A DNA stretch of 64,000 bases from Apium graveolens (lineage: Eukaryota > Streptophyta > Magnoliopsida > Apiales > Apiaceae), in the NCBI RefSeq assembly GCF_009905375.1, contig NC_133652.1, forward strand, positions 15,736,850 to 15,800,849, written 5' to 3'. This document shows positions 36,246 through 47,460 of the stretch, one piece after another; position 1 is the stretch's first letter, and each line of letters starts with the position of its first letter. The notes below the pieces were generated by a model. That model saw only the letters and a list, made by a program, of their open reading frames with translations. It did no database searches and was not told the DNA's origin. A program made the position numbers and the translations under genes.

Positions 36246-36871
36246 TTCTCAAAAAAAATTGATATGATTTGTTTGTAAATTGAACATGGCATAAACCTGT
36301 TTTCATAAAAGTCAACAAATAAATAATTCAAATCGGTTTTCACAAACCCCACCAAATACTACTTCAATTTTCACACATTTCAACTCCACATAATCCAAAA
36401 ACTAAGTACATAGTCTATAGTCTAGAGTACGATAAATTAACATCTGAAATCTAGTACGATAACACTTGGAGTACGCAAAAGAAGATAGGTAAAAAACAGT
36501 GATGCCACTGTGAGATTAATTGCAACCCCTCCTACTTTCAAGCTCGCAATCTGGATCCTCGGTAAATCTTGTGATGGTAGCATCTCATGTCATAATAGTA
36601 ATAGATCCATCTAACTGAACACACTGAACTCTGGCCTGCAAAAGGTTTCAACATCAAGCAAATTATTATGAACAATGCGTTAGATAAACAAGATCATATT
36701 GTTAAGTAAATTTAAATAGTTTAGCAGCTTCATATTGTTCCATCAAAAAGGTCATTAACAACCGAAATATAAGAGTAAAAGTACATTATCTACAAAAATA
36801 CAGCAAAAGAATGCGATTAATCAAGACAATTAACTCTAAAAACAAAAGAATACGATTAATCAAGAAATTAC

Positions 36872-36955
36872 CAGCAGTATTTTGATCTTCGTGGTCGATT
36901 TCTTGACGGAGAGCTGCTTCTTCATTTCTGAGTTCAATAGGTATTAGCTTTCCCT
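36872..36955 (-). pseudogene. Captured IMP4 exon fragment
   Basis: An 84 bp minus-strand exon encodes GKLIPIELRNEEAALRQEID and then HEDQNTA, the N-terminal segment of the plant U3 snoRNP protein IMP4 (18S rRNA processing, nucleolus). It has an acceptor AACAG just upstream and a donor GTAAT just downstream, so the intron borders were captured too. Other IMP4 exons, including the Brix domain, are not seen. It lies about 170 bp downstream of the NPF fragment on the same strand. Confidence 0.72.
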
Positions 36956-37121
36956 CTGTTCAAAACCAAGCAGTAAAACCAAACAGTAATATAATCACAA
37001 ATCAAAATAAAAATGCAATTACTCGTAAATTAAACAACCAAACGTACGACTATGATAGTTGTTTATTTCTAGTTTGAGGATTGTACAGGTAGGTTTATGG
37101 AACTAATATCTAATAAATCAC

Positions 37122-37697
37122 TTATGATTGAACAAGAATAAATTTATCTAATTTGTGAAATTTTGTTGTCTTAAAACTATATCTTTTGGAATAACCAATA
37201 TAAGATATTAATGCTATAATAGCAGAAGCTGTGGAAATCCAAAACATAAGCGTCCACATGCCAGCATCTTTGAAATACACAAAAATTATGTTTGAGAAAA
37301 GTGACCCTACATTTAGTGCAAAGTAGAAGTAGCCATAGAAAACTGCTTTAGACTTTTGTTGTTTTGGTTTTTTTTCATCAAATTGATCTGCTCCAAAGGT
37401 AGCTAGACTAGGCTGATGGCCACCATAGCTAAAGGCCACCAAGTAAATTGCTAGGTAAAATAATCCAATGCCACCGTAAGAGAGTGAGAGTATAGACCAG
37501 ACAAAATAGTAAAGTAGAAAAATCACCAGCACAAGTATCAGCTGAAAGATTGTAAAGGTCAAAAATCTTCCCCAGTATGAGTCACTAAAAAAGGCTCCGA
37601 TCAATGAGCACATATAAACTGTGCCGGTCCAATTGCTAACATTATTTGCAGCAGAAGCAGTATCTTGACCGAGAACAACTATAGAACTGTTAACCAA
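37122..37697 (-). pseudogene. Captured NPF (NRT1/PTR) transporter exon
   Basis: An open 191-residue stretch with VVLGQDTASAANNVSNWTGT, LIGAFFSDSYWGRF and GADQFDE, plus four to five hydrophobic segments: the signature of plant NPF proton-coupled nitrate/peptide transporters, corresponding to about the second to fifth membrane helices. Family members have about 570-600 residues and 12 helices; start, the ExxER-bearing first helix and the C-terminal half are missing. The reading frame is uninterrupted, which fits recent capture. It is unlikely to make a transporter on its own. Confidence 0.82.
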
Positions 37698-39396
37698 CCC
37701 TTTTTATTTAGTTGATGCAGGAGCTCATCAACTACTATTCCGGATTCAAATCAATATATCAAGCACTTCCGACAACACAGAGCCACTGTCCGACAAACAA
37801 TGCAGCACAATTGATGTTGGGATTGATGGAGCTAAATTCAGTAGTTGACAGGGAAAAACTCTTAGAAATGCCGAAGCAAGTGTCTCCGCTTCTCACTCCA
37901 AACACCTAATCACATGTTGGAACTGTTGCTTTTGCAAACCTTCCTGTTAATAAAAATAAAACATTTAAAAAAGTTGCAACACAAATGTAAAAAGTGAAAT
38001 TCTCAAGAGTCAAAGTAACAGATAAATGGATCCAGATACTTACTAGTCACAATTGGCCGGCTTTCAGAAATTGTAAAGACGAGAAGAAGTACCTTGAAGA
38101 ATAGTCGAATCAAGTGTAAGAACGAGAAAGGCAATTCTATTATCGCTTATCCCGGCCATTTTACAACTTGTTCTTGAAGAAGTACCTTGTAAGCCTGTTC
38201 TAACTATAGAATGTTCTATAAATAAACAAGCAGTACTACACAATCATAACTGAAAAGTAAAATTCCCTAAGCCTGGCCATAAAAAATATTGACTGTTTGT
38301 CTACTCCGCTATTCCATCTACAAAGATCAGGCAAAAATAAAGGCTTAGCAATTCAAGATATAAGATCTTTGGCTCTTACCTCATTCTCAGCCCACACAAA
38401 GCCTGAAAACAACCCAATGTTTTTTTTAATGTGTGCACCTGCAATATAATGTTGTGATGAATATCTAGCTAACTTATAATTGATCAACTAAATCTTAAAG
38501 TAATTTGATTAATGAGAACAAACACATTTACAACGGAATTTAGAGAAATATTAATAATTAGCATAACTATGAGAATTATTTTTTCCAATAATAACAGAAC
38601 TGCATAAAATACTACCTTCGCCTTCTTCCCAAAAAGGATAATATACAGAAGCTGCAGGTTATCTTCAGGTTTTACCTTCGACAGCTTGAAGGCCACTGAA
38701 AAAAATTTTAACAACATCAAACTGAAAGAAACCCAAATCTTCTAAGACAGTGTCACATAATGTAATATTTTTATAGATGGCTAAAATCACTAGAATAAAT
38801 ATTCATGCAGCAGTAGTTTGGACAACTCTTGTAAAAGTAAAATATAGTAAATAATCTATTCAATAAATTATATTGGAGCTGAGAAAACCCCTATAGAATA
38901 GCCTGATACACGATCTTCACATCAATTATGTTCTATAAACCATATACAGAACTCGAGAACAATCTGTGAATTATATAGCTGAGTTCAAACATAGAAACTA
39001 TGATATGAAGCCACACACAAAAACGGTGGTATACATACACGCTGAAAAAAAATCTAGTAGCATATATGAAATGACGTGCCCATAAAACTCAATAAAGCCT
39101 GTGTGGGTAATTAACGCAGAAGTTCAAATTTTATCTGATTGGCAGTTTATCAAATCAAGAATTACTGCTTAAAATTGACTGGTAATTGAATTTTGAGATG
39201 TTGAACATATATATATACATATTTACATTCTAAATTATAATATATCTCTAATGACAACTAACAATGTTAATATTACGCTCGCCACTTTATCAACTAAATC
39301 ATTTAACAATAAATCTCCAAACCATTACAAATCTCAGAAAATAAACCGCCGAATGAAAATTTAAACAAACATGGAGAATGTTAACGAACTTGATTC
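37698..39396. other. CACTA-2 interior without recognised gene
   Basis: No protein family recognised. A plus-strand open frame 37712-37909 and a minus-strand one at 38484-38720 are unfamiliar. This may be intron and flank from the captured genes. Confidence 0.4.
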
Positions 39397-39429
39397 TTAC
39401 AAAATAAACCAAAACCATAACATACACAC

Positions 39430-39740
39430 AAAATCAGAAAGAGATAGAGAGGGAGAGGGAGAGCGAGAGGGTATATAACTGTACCTTAATGTAGATCGCA
39501 AGCTGATTTGACTCCCAATTCCAATTAAAAAACCCCAATTCCAATTAAAAATCCTGACTAGAATTAGTGAGATATTACCAATATAAAATCCTAGCTCCAA
39601 TTAAACTAATCTAATTCAATTGAAAGCTGAGAGGGCGATTGAGAGAGAGAAGTTTAGATTGAGAGAGCGACTGTGAGAGAGAAGTTTAGATTGAGAGAGC
39701 GATTGAGAGAGCGACTGTGAGAGAGAAGTTTAGCCCAAAT
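39430..39740. repeat. GA-rich minisatellite in CACTA-2
   Basis: GAGAGA-rich tract with about 40 bp tandem units (GATTGAGAGAGCGACTGTGA, GAGAGAAGTTTA) at 39629-39737, then two copies of CAAATAATNTGAGAGCCCGC at about 39736 and 39801. On the minus strand it is CT-rich, like a captured plant 5' UTR. Confidence 0.7.
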
Positions 39741-40079
39741 AATCTGAGAGCCCGCCTCAAATTTTAATTTTGTCTGAAATTTTACCCGGGTTAGTCTTCT
39801 CCAAATAATTTGAGAGCCCGCCTCGCTAAGAGCCCAAGTACATTCCAGAAAACTACTCCTAATTTTATTTTATTTTTGATAAATTTTTAAGTTTAAATAT
39901 GGCTCAAATTTTTTATTAATAAAAAATTATCAGCCACTAATTAGTATAGTTTACAAAATTAACAAAAAAAATATTTTATCAATCTTAGCTAATCTTAATA
40001 TTATTATTTAATTATATTATCAAAATTGATATTTTTCAAGTCAAATAATTATATATATTTAATTATTTGTAAAATATTA

Positions 40080-40265
40080 TTTTTTTCCATTAAAACCCTA
40101 TTGTAACATAAATTTTCACTTGTTACCATATGTAACACTTTGATACTATAGTAACATGTTACAAAGCCTATTGTAACATCAAAAATACTACGTTGCGGTA
40201 GTTTAAGATGGGCATACCTAAGGTAACATAATTTTGTAACACTCATGATTAAACCATTGTGATAG
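40080..40265. repeat. CACTA-2 right subterminal repeats
   Basis: TGTAACA / GTTACAA variants near 40102, 40130, 40151, 40171 and 40224, mirroring the left end. Confidence 0.75.
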
Positions 40266-40286
40266 GCCATCTATGGTGTAGTGATT

Positions 40287-40525
40287 GTTTATGGTGTTTT
40301 CGATGGTAGAGGATATGAAAATAATAATTATTGGGATTTTATAAACTCATATCTATTGTGGCAGTATGAAAAATGAAATAAATGAGTTCACGGAGGTGTG
40401 GTTGGGAATGAAGAAGAAATTCAAAGACAAATTTATTCGTAAGTAGTTGCTGGAATGCTGAATTGATGGTCGATTTAAAGATACGAAGAAATGACTGAGG
40501 AATGATGTGTATATATATAATATAC
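40287..40525. other. Inferred Helitron middle part
   Basis: Short spacer between CACTA-2 and SIRE-2 with no gene; assigned to the interrupted Helitron only by position. Confidence 0.35.
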
Positions 40526-41139
40526 TGTTAGGTCACGCACACACTGTAGAGGGGGTGAATACAGTGTATAGTACACTCAAATCGAACTTTAAAAACTTAA
40601 GTAACAGAAAACAAACTTTATTGAAATAATAAACTCTGTTACAGTATGGAACTGTTACCTCTCAGTGATGAACAAATATCACGAGAGCTGCTAGGGTTAC
40701 AATGAATAATCTTCTCTAATAATGATAACACTTATAGTGTAAATCCTATGTCTGTGTTTATATACTACACAGTTATAAGATAATCGCTAATTGATATGGA
40801 ATATAATTCTGCTTCCTAAAATATATCAATCAGATATCTTTTCTTCCAAGTATTCCATTCTTCACGGAATTCCTTCTTCATGCATATCTCTTCTTATGTT
40901 TATCTCAATCTTCTTTCCTTTAATCAGCTACTGTCCTTATTGGATTATCCTTCAGCACTTAAGTTCTGATATCTATCTTCTGATGATTATCTCCTGATAA
41001 CATACGTACTGATATCCTTAAGTCCTGACTTCCAGTATAAGTACTGATCAACAGTTAAGTACTGATTTATCCTGTTCAGTAAGATCTGAAAGCTAAACAT
41101 AAAACATATTAGCCATGACATTATCAAATATATCTAACA
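40526..41139 (-). repeat. SIRE-2 3' LTR
   Basis: TGTTAGGTCACGCACACACT ... ATATCTAACA; followed inward by the polypurine tract TTGGGGGAGAT (minus strand) at 41140-41150. Confidence 0.94.
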
Positions 41140-41347
41140 ATCTCCCCCAACTTGTAAATTAACATAATATACAAGTTTAACAGATATTTGATGATGTCAA
41201 AAATATTAAGTACAAATGCATGAGAATTAGACTAGATAACTACAACTTACAGTCCTTAAAGTTTTTACCAATTTCAACTTCTGATAACAACTTCAGTCTG
41301 TATAAATATCAGAATTTAAGCAGTTGTAGATCTTCGACTTGGCTTCT

Positions 41348-44300
41348 TCATTTTCTAATCTCTCTGATGTCAGGAGTTGTTCTGAGATAGTTCTTCAACA
41401 AACATTTCTCAGCATATCTTAGTTCATCAATCATTCTCCTTTTAACATCTTTAAGCTCTGCAGTATCTTCACCAGTTTGAAAGATTGCAGCTCTGAGATC
41501 ATTGATCTTTGCTTTTCTCAACTCCTGATCTAGTCTTATAACATAAGCTTTGTCAGACTCTAGATTGAATTCAAGTCCCTTAATACCAAGATACGTTCTG
41601 ATATGTGCAGTATTAGGCTTCATATCAACAATATCACCATTGTGATCTCTGTACTTTGGAACGTATATGCTGTCAGACTTAACAAAATAAAGCCTTTTCT
41701 GTCTCTGAATCTGTTCTTTTAAGTAGTTTGCAGCAGTCCCTGTTATTCTGTCATCCACTTGAAGTAAGAAAAGTACATGTTCCAATTCTTCAAAATACTT
41801 CAATGGAATGGCATTTTGTCTTATATGATAAACCCTACCATCTGTCATGAAATACAACATGATATATTCTTTCAAGTAGGTATGGTAAACCATCTGTACA
41901 GATTCCAGTTGATTCAATCTCTCAGGAGTTGCTCCAATACCTGGTTCACTCAAGGAAGTTGGATCATTGGTAGTGTTGTGTACTCTTCTTTCATCAGCAC
42001 TTCCCAATCCAGTTTTATCTCTAGCTTCCTTTCCAGTAACTACTCTTGCTTCAAAACCACTTGCAGTAGTCTTCAAAGATTGAGTCTGTTTTGCTTTAGT
42101 GAATCCTGGTAGGAGTGTCTTTGATCTATTTTCTGATATCAAGTTAACTTGAGTTCTGTCAGAGGTTACTTGCTTCTTCTGAATATCAGAACTTATAATT
42201 TCTTGACTCTGAACAACTTGAGCCATGTCAGAGGTTGTTTTAAGAACTTTTCTTGAAGTCAGAGCAAGATCATCTTTTTCATCAGCAATTTCTTCTTCCT
42301 TAGGAGGTACATAAACCTTGATAGGTTCACCAACCTTTTCTTTACCCTTGGATCTTGGATCTATCTGTGGTTGTGATCTAGCCAATGTTGCTTCAGTATG
42401 TGTCCTTTCTTTGATCACAATGCCTTTAAGTTTTGGAAGTGACTTTTTACCAGAAGCTTCAGATTTAGATGTGACTTTCTCTGATTTAAGTCTGGCTTCT
42501 TCTTCCTTTAAACTTTCCAAGTCCATTCCTGGATTTTCTTGAAGAAATAACTGTCTTGACATTTCTTCATCAAGATCTAGGAGTTCATCAGAACTTATCC
42601 TTTTACCAGCAGCAGAACTTATTCTTTTCCCAGTATCAGAACTTGTCCTGTGACTAGCTTGTCTTGATGTAAACCTTCTACCTTGACTATGACCGCTACC
42701 CATTCCAGAGTATCCTTGATCATCATTTCCATCATCCTTTCCTTGCAGTGTCTTGTTAGTTTTGCATTTGGACTTAATTACCTTCTCCCCCTTTTTGGCA
42801 TCAGCAGGTAGTAAAAGAGAGATAAGTAATTCCACTGAGGATTGGATTTCAGTAAGTTGAGATTGCTGATAAGCTTGATTTGTCAGAATGTCATCAATCT
42901 GAGCTTGTTGTTTCTCTTGAGTTTTCTCAATATAAGCAATCCTGTCAATGGTAGGTTGAAAGAACTTTTTCTTATCAATTTTCCAAACTTGTTCTTGTTT
43001 GATAAAGTTCTCCTGAATCTTGTGTAGCTCTGCATGAGTAGTTGAATGAAGACCTTGTAGATGTTTAGTACTCAATACAGTGACTCTAAGCTGGGTTTTA
43101 AAATCATCAGAATTTAACATTTCATCAGCTTTAGTCAAGTGCTCAGCAAGATGTAATGCATTTGGAACACATGAAACTGAGTTCCATTCCTTAGTCCACT
43201 CCTGACCTGCAGGAGTTTCACTCCAAGGTACTGGTGCTGGTGCAGCCCCAGTAACAAACTTCACTACCAGTTCAGACTTAGGAAGAGTCTGTTGAGGAGT
43301 ATGTCCTGAAGGACCTGCTTCATCAGCATCTACAGTTGGAGCAGCATCACCAGTATCTCCAGCATTTGCAGCATCAGAACTTAAAGAATCAGTATCTTCG
43401 GATAAGACAACAGTGTGAGTAGCAATGGAGGCTTCAGCATCCTCTAATTGCTGATCTGATACTAAGTTCTGATCAACAGCCAAATCCTGATGCTCACCTA
43501 AAGTCTGATCATCAGCATCTTGATGCAAAGAAGGTGTTGTTGATAACTCTGGAGTTTGAACAGCATCAGTAACAGGTGTTGTGAAAGGATTATTTGCTGT
43601 TGGAGCTTCTAAGAAAAGTATTTCAGGCACAACCAGGTTCTGAATATCAATTTCAGCACTTGTGCCTGGATCAACAAGAGACACAGATGGTGAGTTAGCC
43701 TTGTCAGATATAGCTTCCTGAGATGGAGTTGATGGAGAAGAAGTGACTGGAGCAAATTCCTTGTCTTGTGAGATCAAAGATTCCTGATCCCCTTCCTTAG
43801 CTGCTTCCTCTTCATCATCTGAAACTGGCCTTTGTGCCCTCTGTTTCTTGTACTTCCTTGTTGATTTGGATTCCTTGGGAGTTTCAGGAACTATCATTCG
43901 TCTAAGCCTCTTGAGAAGCCTAGAACCCCCAATTTCAGAATCCTTCTGAGAAACCTCTTTCTCAGCTTTAGTTACAACAGGTTCTCTAGCAGGAACCGGT
44001 TCCTCAGAATCAGAGTCATCTCTCAAGGCAATCCTCCTTCTCTTTTGAGGTGTTTGAGGAACATTCTTTGTCCTCTTTGACTTGGAAGATGAAGGCTTCA
44101 CAGTAGGTGCTGAAGATGAAGGTTGAGCAGTCTGTGAAGTGGAGAGATAGGATTTGAGATATGTTCTGAGGGTAGGTTGAGTAGAATGAGAGGTAGGTAC
44201 TGAGGTTGATGGATTTTGGGTGTTTGGAGTTGGTTTGACATCAGAGTAAACAGATCTATAAGTATCAGGATCAGCACTTACCAGGATCTGTTTTACAGAC

Positions 44301-45063
44301 TTAGGAATATATAATGGTATAAGCACTTTTTTCTTAGTATCAGCATTTACCAGGTCATTAAAGTATCATTTTGCAACCTTAAAAGGTGGGGTTTGGGTGC
44401 TGACTAACTGAGGTTCATCTGTACAATAAGTGTAAATAAGTTGACAGAATCTAGCAAAATAAACAACATCTCGATCCTCTGTCATCCTATCCCCAATAAA
44501 ACCAATTAAAGCAGTTGCAAAATCAAAATGAGTTTGATTGATAATTGCATACCCGATGTGCTGACTCATAATGGGAATAGCATCAAAATTCAAATATTTG
44601 TTTCCAAAAGCTTTGGTGATGCAATCAAAGAAGAAACTCCATTCTCTTCTGATATTAGCCCGTTTCAACTGTCCAAGTTTCGTCAGACTCTTTTCATATC
44701 CCAATTCAGCCATTAACTCCCGAAGGGCTGAGTCCTCTGGAATTGAGAAAGTACAATCTTCTGGAAGATGTAAAGCCCTGCTACTGTACCAGGAGTGACT
44801 ACAAAGGATGAATCACCCACTTGGAAGATAATACTGGGAGTTCCACGTTGACCACCATCATCAAAAAGTCCAGTCCTCCAAAAACTCAGAACTTGTTGGC
44901 TTGAAAAGAATTCAGGTTGTGTTAACGCATACCCAACCTCACTATGTGCAAGAAGATCTTGCACAAAGTGCAATTCAGATGGAGCTTCAGTGTGATCAAG
45001 AACTGCAGCATAGTTGTTGGGGACAAACTTAGCTCCATCAATGATTAAATCCTTTGGTGCCAT
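41348..45063 (-). pseudogene. SIRE-2 third ORF (post-pol, about 1240 codons, unknown function)
   Basis: Near-intact ORF with one frameshift (about 44780) and one TGA (about 44364). The first about 230 codons form a globular-looking domain with LHFVQDLLAHSEVGYALTQP and FDCITKAFGNKYLNFDAIP, known to me only from plant transposon proteins. A long acidic Ser/Pro/Glu/Gln-rich low-complexity stretch follows, then a coiled coil (IAYIEKTQEKQQAQIDDIL, with Leu heptads). After a Lys-rich linker a C-terminal domain has YLKEYIMLYFMTDGRVYHI and YVIRLDQELRKAKINDLRAA. SIRE elements carry an envelope-like ORF here, but I see no signal peptide, no clear membrane anchor and no furin-like site, so an envelope role is not supported. 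Confidence 0.8.
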
Positions 45064-45756
45064 GTAAAAAAAATAAGATTCAAGTATGCCTGTTAGGTGT
45101 TTGAGATAATGTCTGTATGAAAAACCAACGTGAGAAAGAAGGAGAATGAGAGTAAAAGTAAGGAGAGAGATAAAGTATAAAGAAAATAAAAGATTAAAGA
45201 AATCTTCTCTCTGTTGTACTTATACTCTGAACAAAAATGTTACCGTTGGACACCTGTCAGACATGCAGTAATAACGGACAGTTACTGTGCTCGAGAAAAC
45301 AGGAATCATTACTTACCCAGTTGCCTAGTTTTAAGGAAAAACCGTTCCATTTATCAAGAGAAATAGTTTTAATTCAAAATTTAAACCATTAGCACTGATT
45401 GAATTATTTTTCACTGCATCATTAATATTCTGAAAATACATCACATGAAAATGACCAAGATAAATTAGATAAGTAAGTGCTGAAAATGAATCAGAACTTA
45501 ATATAAAACAAAATTTATATGGTCATCAGAATATCAATCAGGATTTATTAACACAAAACAAAATAACTCAGAGACAAAATCTTGAAGTAAAAACAACTTT
45601 CATTAATATATCAAGACAATACATTTATGAAATGGAAATTACATTAATACTTATACAAGATTTTCCCTAAGCTTCTAATCCTAACATCAACAGCCTTAGT
45701 CCTAGCTAAGAAGCCTGACAAAGCTGATGTTGAAGAAAAACAGGAAGAAGACGAGA
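45064..45756 (-). other. SIRE-2 spacer between small and third ORFs
   Basis: No gene recognised. Polypyrimidine-type stretches on the minus strand just upstream of 45063 could serve as leader for the third ORF. Confidence 0.4.
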
Positions 45757-46032
45757 TTAAGTCATCTTCTTCTTCCTACTCTCGACAAACAGAATGGCGA
45801 GTCTGATGATTCGCTCTTGTTGGCGGAGAGCTTCCAGCCTTTCCTCCTCCAATCGCTCCAGATGGCGATGGTAGTCCATATAGAAGAACATGAGGCGTGT
45901 TAGTACCTCCTGTGGGACAGAGTCCCATATCTCCTCAGGAATGGCTGTGACATGCCATTCCTGCTGCCACTCGGCATAACTTAGCTCCATATTGAAGGTT
46001 TGGTAGTTCAAAATCATGTTGTATCTGACCAT
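45757..46032 (-). CDS. SIRE-2 small conserved ORF, unknown function
   Basis: Ninety-one codons, intact. I chose the ATG at 46032 (MVRYNMILNYQTFN) rather than the longer open frame to 46209 because the broken SIRE-1 copy (23644-23916) aligns from exactly this codon to the stop. An N-terminal part rich in aromatic residues (WQQEWHVTAIPEEIWDSVPQ) is followed by a charged helix (HRHLERLEEERLEALRQQER) that looks like a coiled coil and a basic tail (RKKK). Family not recognised; it could be the amino end of a spliced product with the third ORF downstream, or a separate accessory protein. Confidence 0.55.
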   Translation of the reverse strand: MVRYNMILNYQTFNMELSYAEWQQEWHVTAIPEEIWDSVPQEVLTRLMFFYMDYHRHLERLEEERLEALRQQERIIRLAILFVESRKKKMT

Positions 46033-47460
46033 TGTGTTTTTGAAAGAAAAAGGAGGATAAGTGTGTGAGAAGAATGTGATGGAAAGACTGATGTGAAGTG
46101 GTTGCTTATATAGACAAGATAATGTCAGGAGACGCAAAGAAATTGAATGCTGACAGGTAGAATTAATTCTACCTCGTCTCCCTAGACTTTGAAAAAGAAT
46201 AACATTCATTGGAAAGAGGAATCATGGTTTAGACCGCACAAGACACAAGAAACAGTGAACTGTTCAAGTACGAATACCATTAATCCTAATCATAGTGACT
46301 ATTAATCTTCCACTTCAATATATACAATTATTAACTGAGACTGTTATTAAATTTTATTCACAGATAAGTCAAGTAAAACATTAGACTGTAATATCAGAAC
46401 TTAGACTTATATCAAAACTTAACAGTCATCAGAACATAATTTCTTAACTCGAAAAAGGAATGCCCATCTTAGTAAATACTCATACAAGTTCTGAGTTATA
46501 GACTTCAGAACTTAATCATTAGAACATGTAACTAGAACTTGTCCTCGGAATTAGTACAAAGTGACACAATGACTGTTTATCTAAAATAACATAGACCACC
46601 ACAGAAATTTTCATCATTCAGATGGAGTGATTAGTGTGTGCATTAAGCTAAATAACAGACAAAGAGTAATGTCTGATTCACTTCAGTACATCTTAGAAAT
46701 AAGGCATAACTAAAATTTTGCTAAGGAGCTGTCATTGTCCTGAAACCTACTGATGAATGAGTTTATGCTTGAGTCCACCTCAACTATTTTGTGCTAATTT
46801 TATGCATCTTTTGAAATTCTATTTTACAGTGGCTTCTCAGTGTAAGTGAGTCACGACTGTTTATCAGAATTTATGCTATTATCAGAGTATTTCTCTAGTA
46901 ATCATAGAGTGTGAAAAGTCACCAAGAAAATATTTTGCTTTTCTAATGCATATTTACTTAATACCAGCAATGCACTTGGGTCGTCCCTTCCACATTTTTA
47001 CTCTAGATCTCAAAGGAGTACCTGATTTTATTCTTTGATCTTTTTGCTTTTTCTTTTGATAAGTGAGGTTTATCAGCACTTAGTACATTCAGCAGTTTTA
47101 CTAGTATCAGAACTTAACAGATGAGTAGCATTATTCTAATTTGTGACTTAGTAATAAGATATACAAAGTAAACTTAACTAAGCTCAATTATCAGAATTTG
47201 CTAGTGTCATAAGATTTCCACTGAAATAATTACTTCTTACATGGAATCATTTGTTTATTGAAGACTACTAGGTCAGTATCTAGCACAGTTATCCTCATAG
47301 GATTGAATAGGTACTAGAACAGACATATCACTTATCAGAGTTTAGAAACATATATCAGACAACAGTCAGTACTTAAAGACATTTATCAATTAAGCACAGA
47401 ATATACAATGAGATTAATTCTGTAAATACTGAGCATAAAGTCTGATAACACAGAACAAAT
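46033..47460 (-). other. SIRE-2 region between pol and the small ORF
   Basis: No long ORF; 46540-47460 aligns closely with SIRE-1 24440-25350. Confidence 0.55.

Larger units (their letters stand above)
35845..40283 (-). mobile_element. CACTA transposon 2 (gene-capturing, non-autonomous)
   Basis: CACTACACCATAAATGGC at the left and GCCATCTATGGTGTAGTG at the right form near-perfect inverted ends, with 3 bp ATT duplications (35842-35844 and 40284-40286). Subterminal zones carry the same TGTAACA/TGTTACA array as CACTA-1. No transposase. The cargo includes an NPF transporter exon and an IMP4 exon, both on the minus strand, plus unrecognised sequence. The better preserved ends suggest it is younger than CACTA-1. 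Confidence 0.93.

Noticed and set aside
37712..37909. Plus-strand gene inside CACTA-2
   Set aside because: Short open frame without recognisable family and opposite to the captured exons; not supported as a gene.
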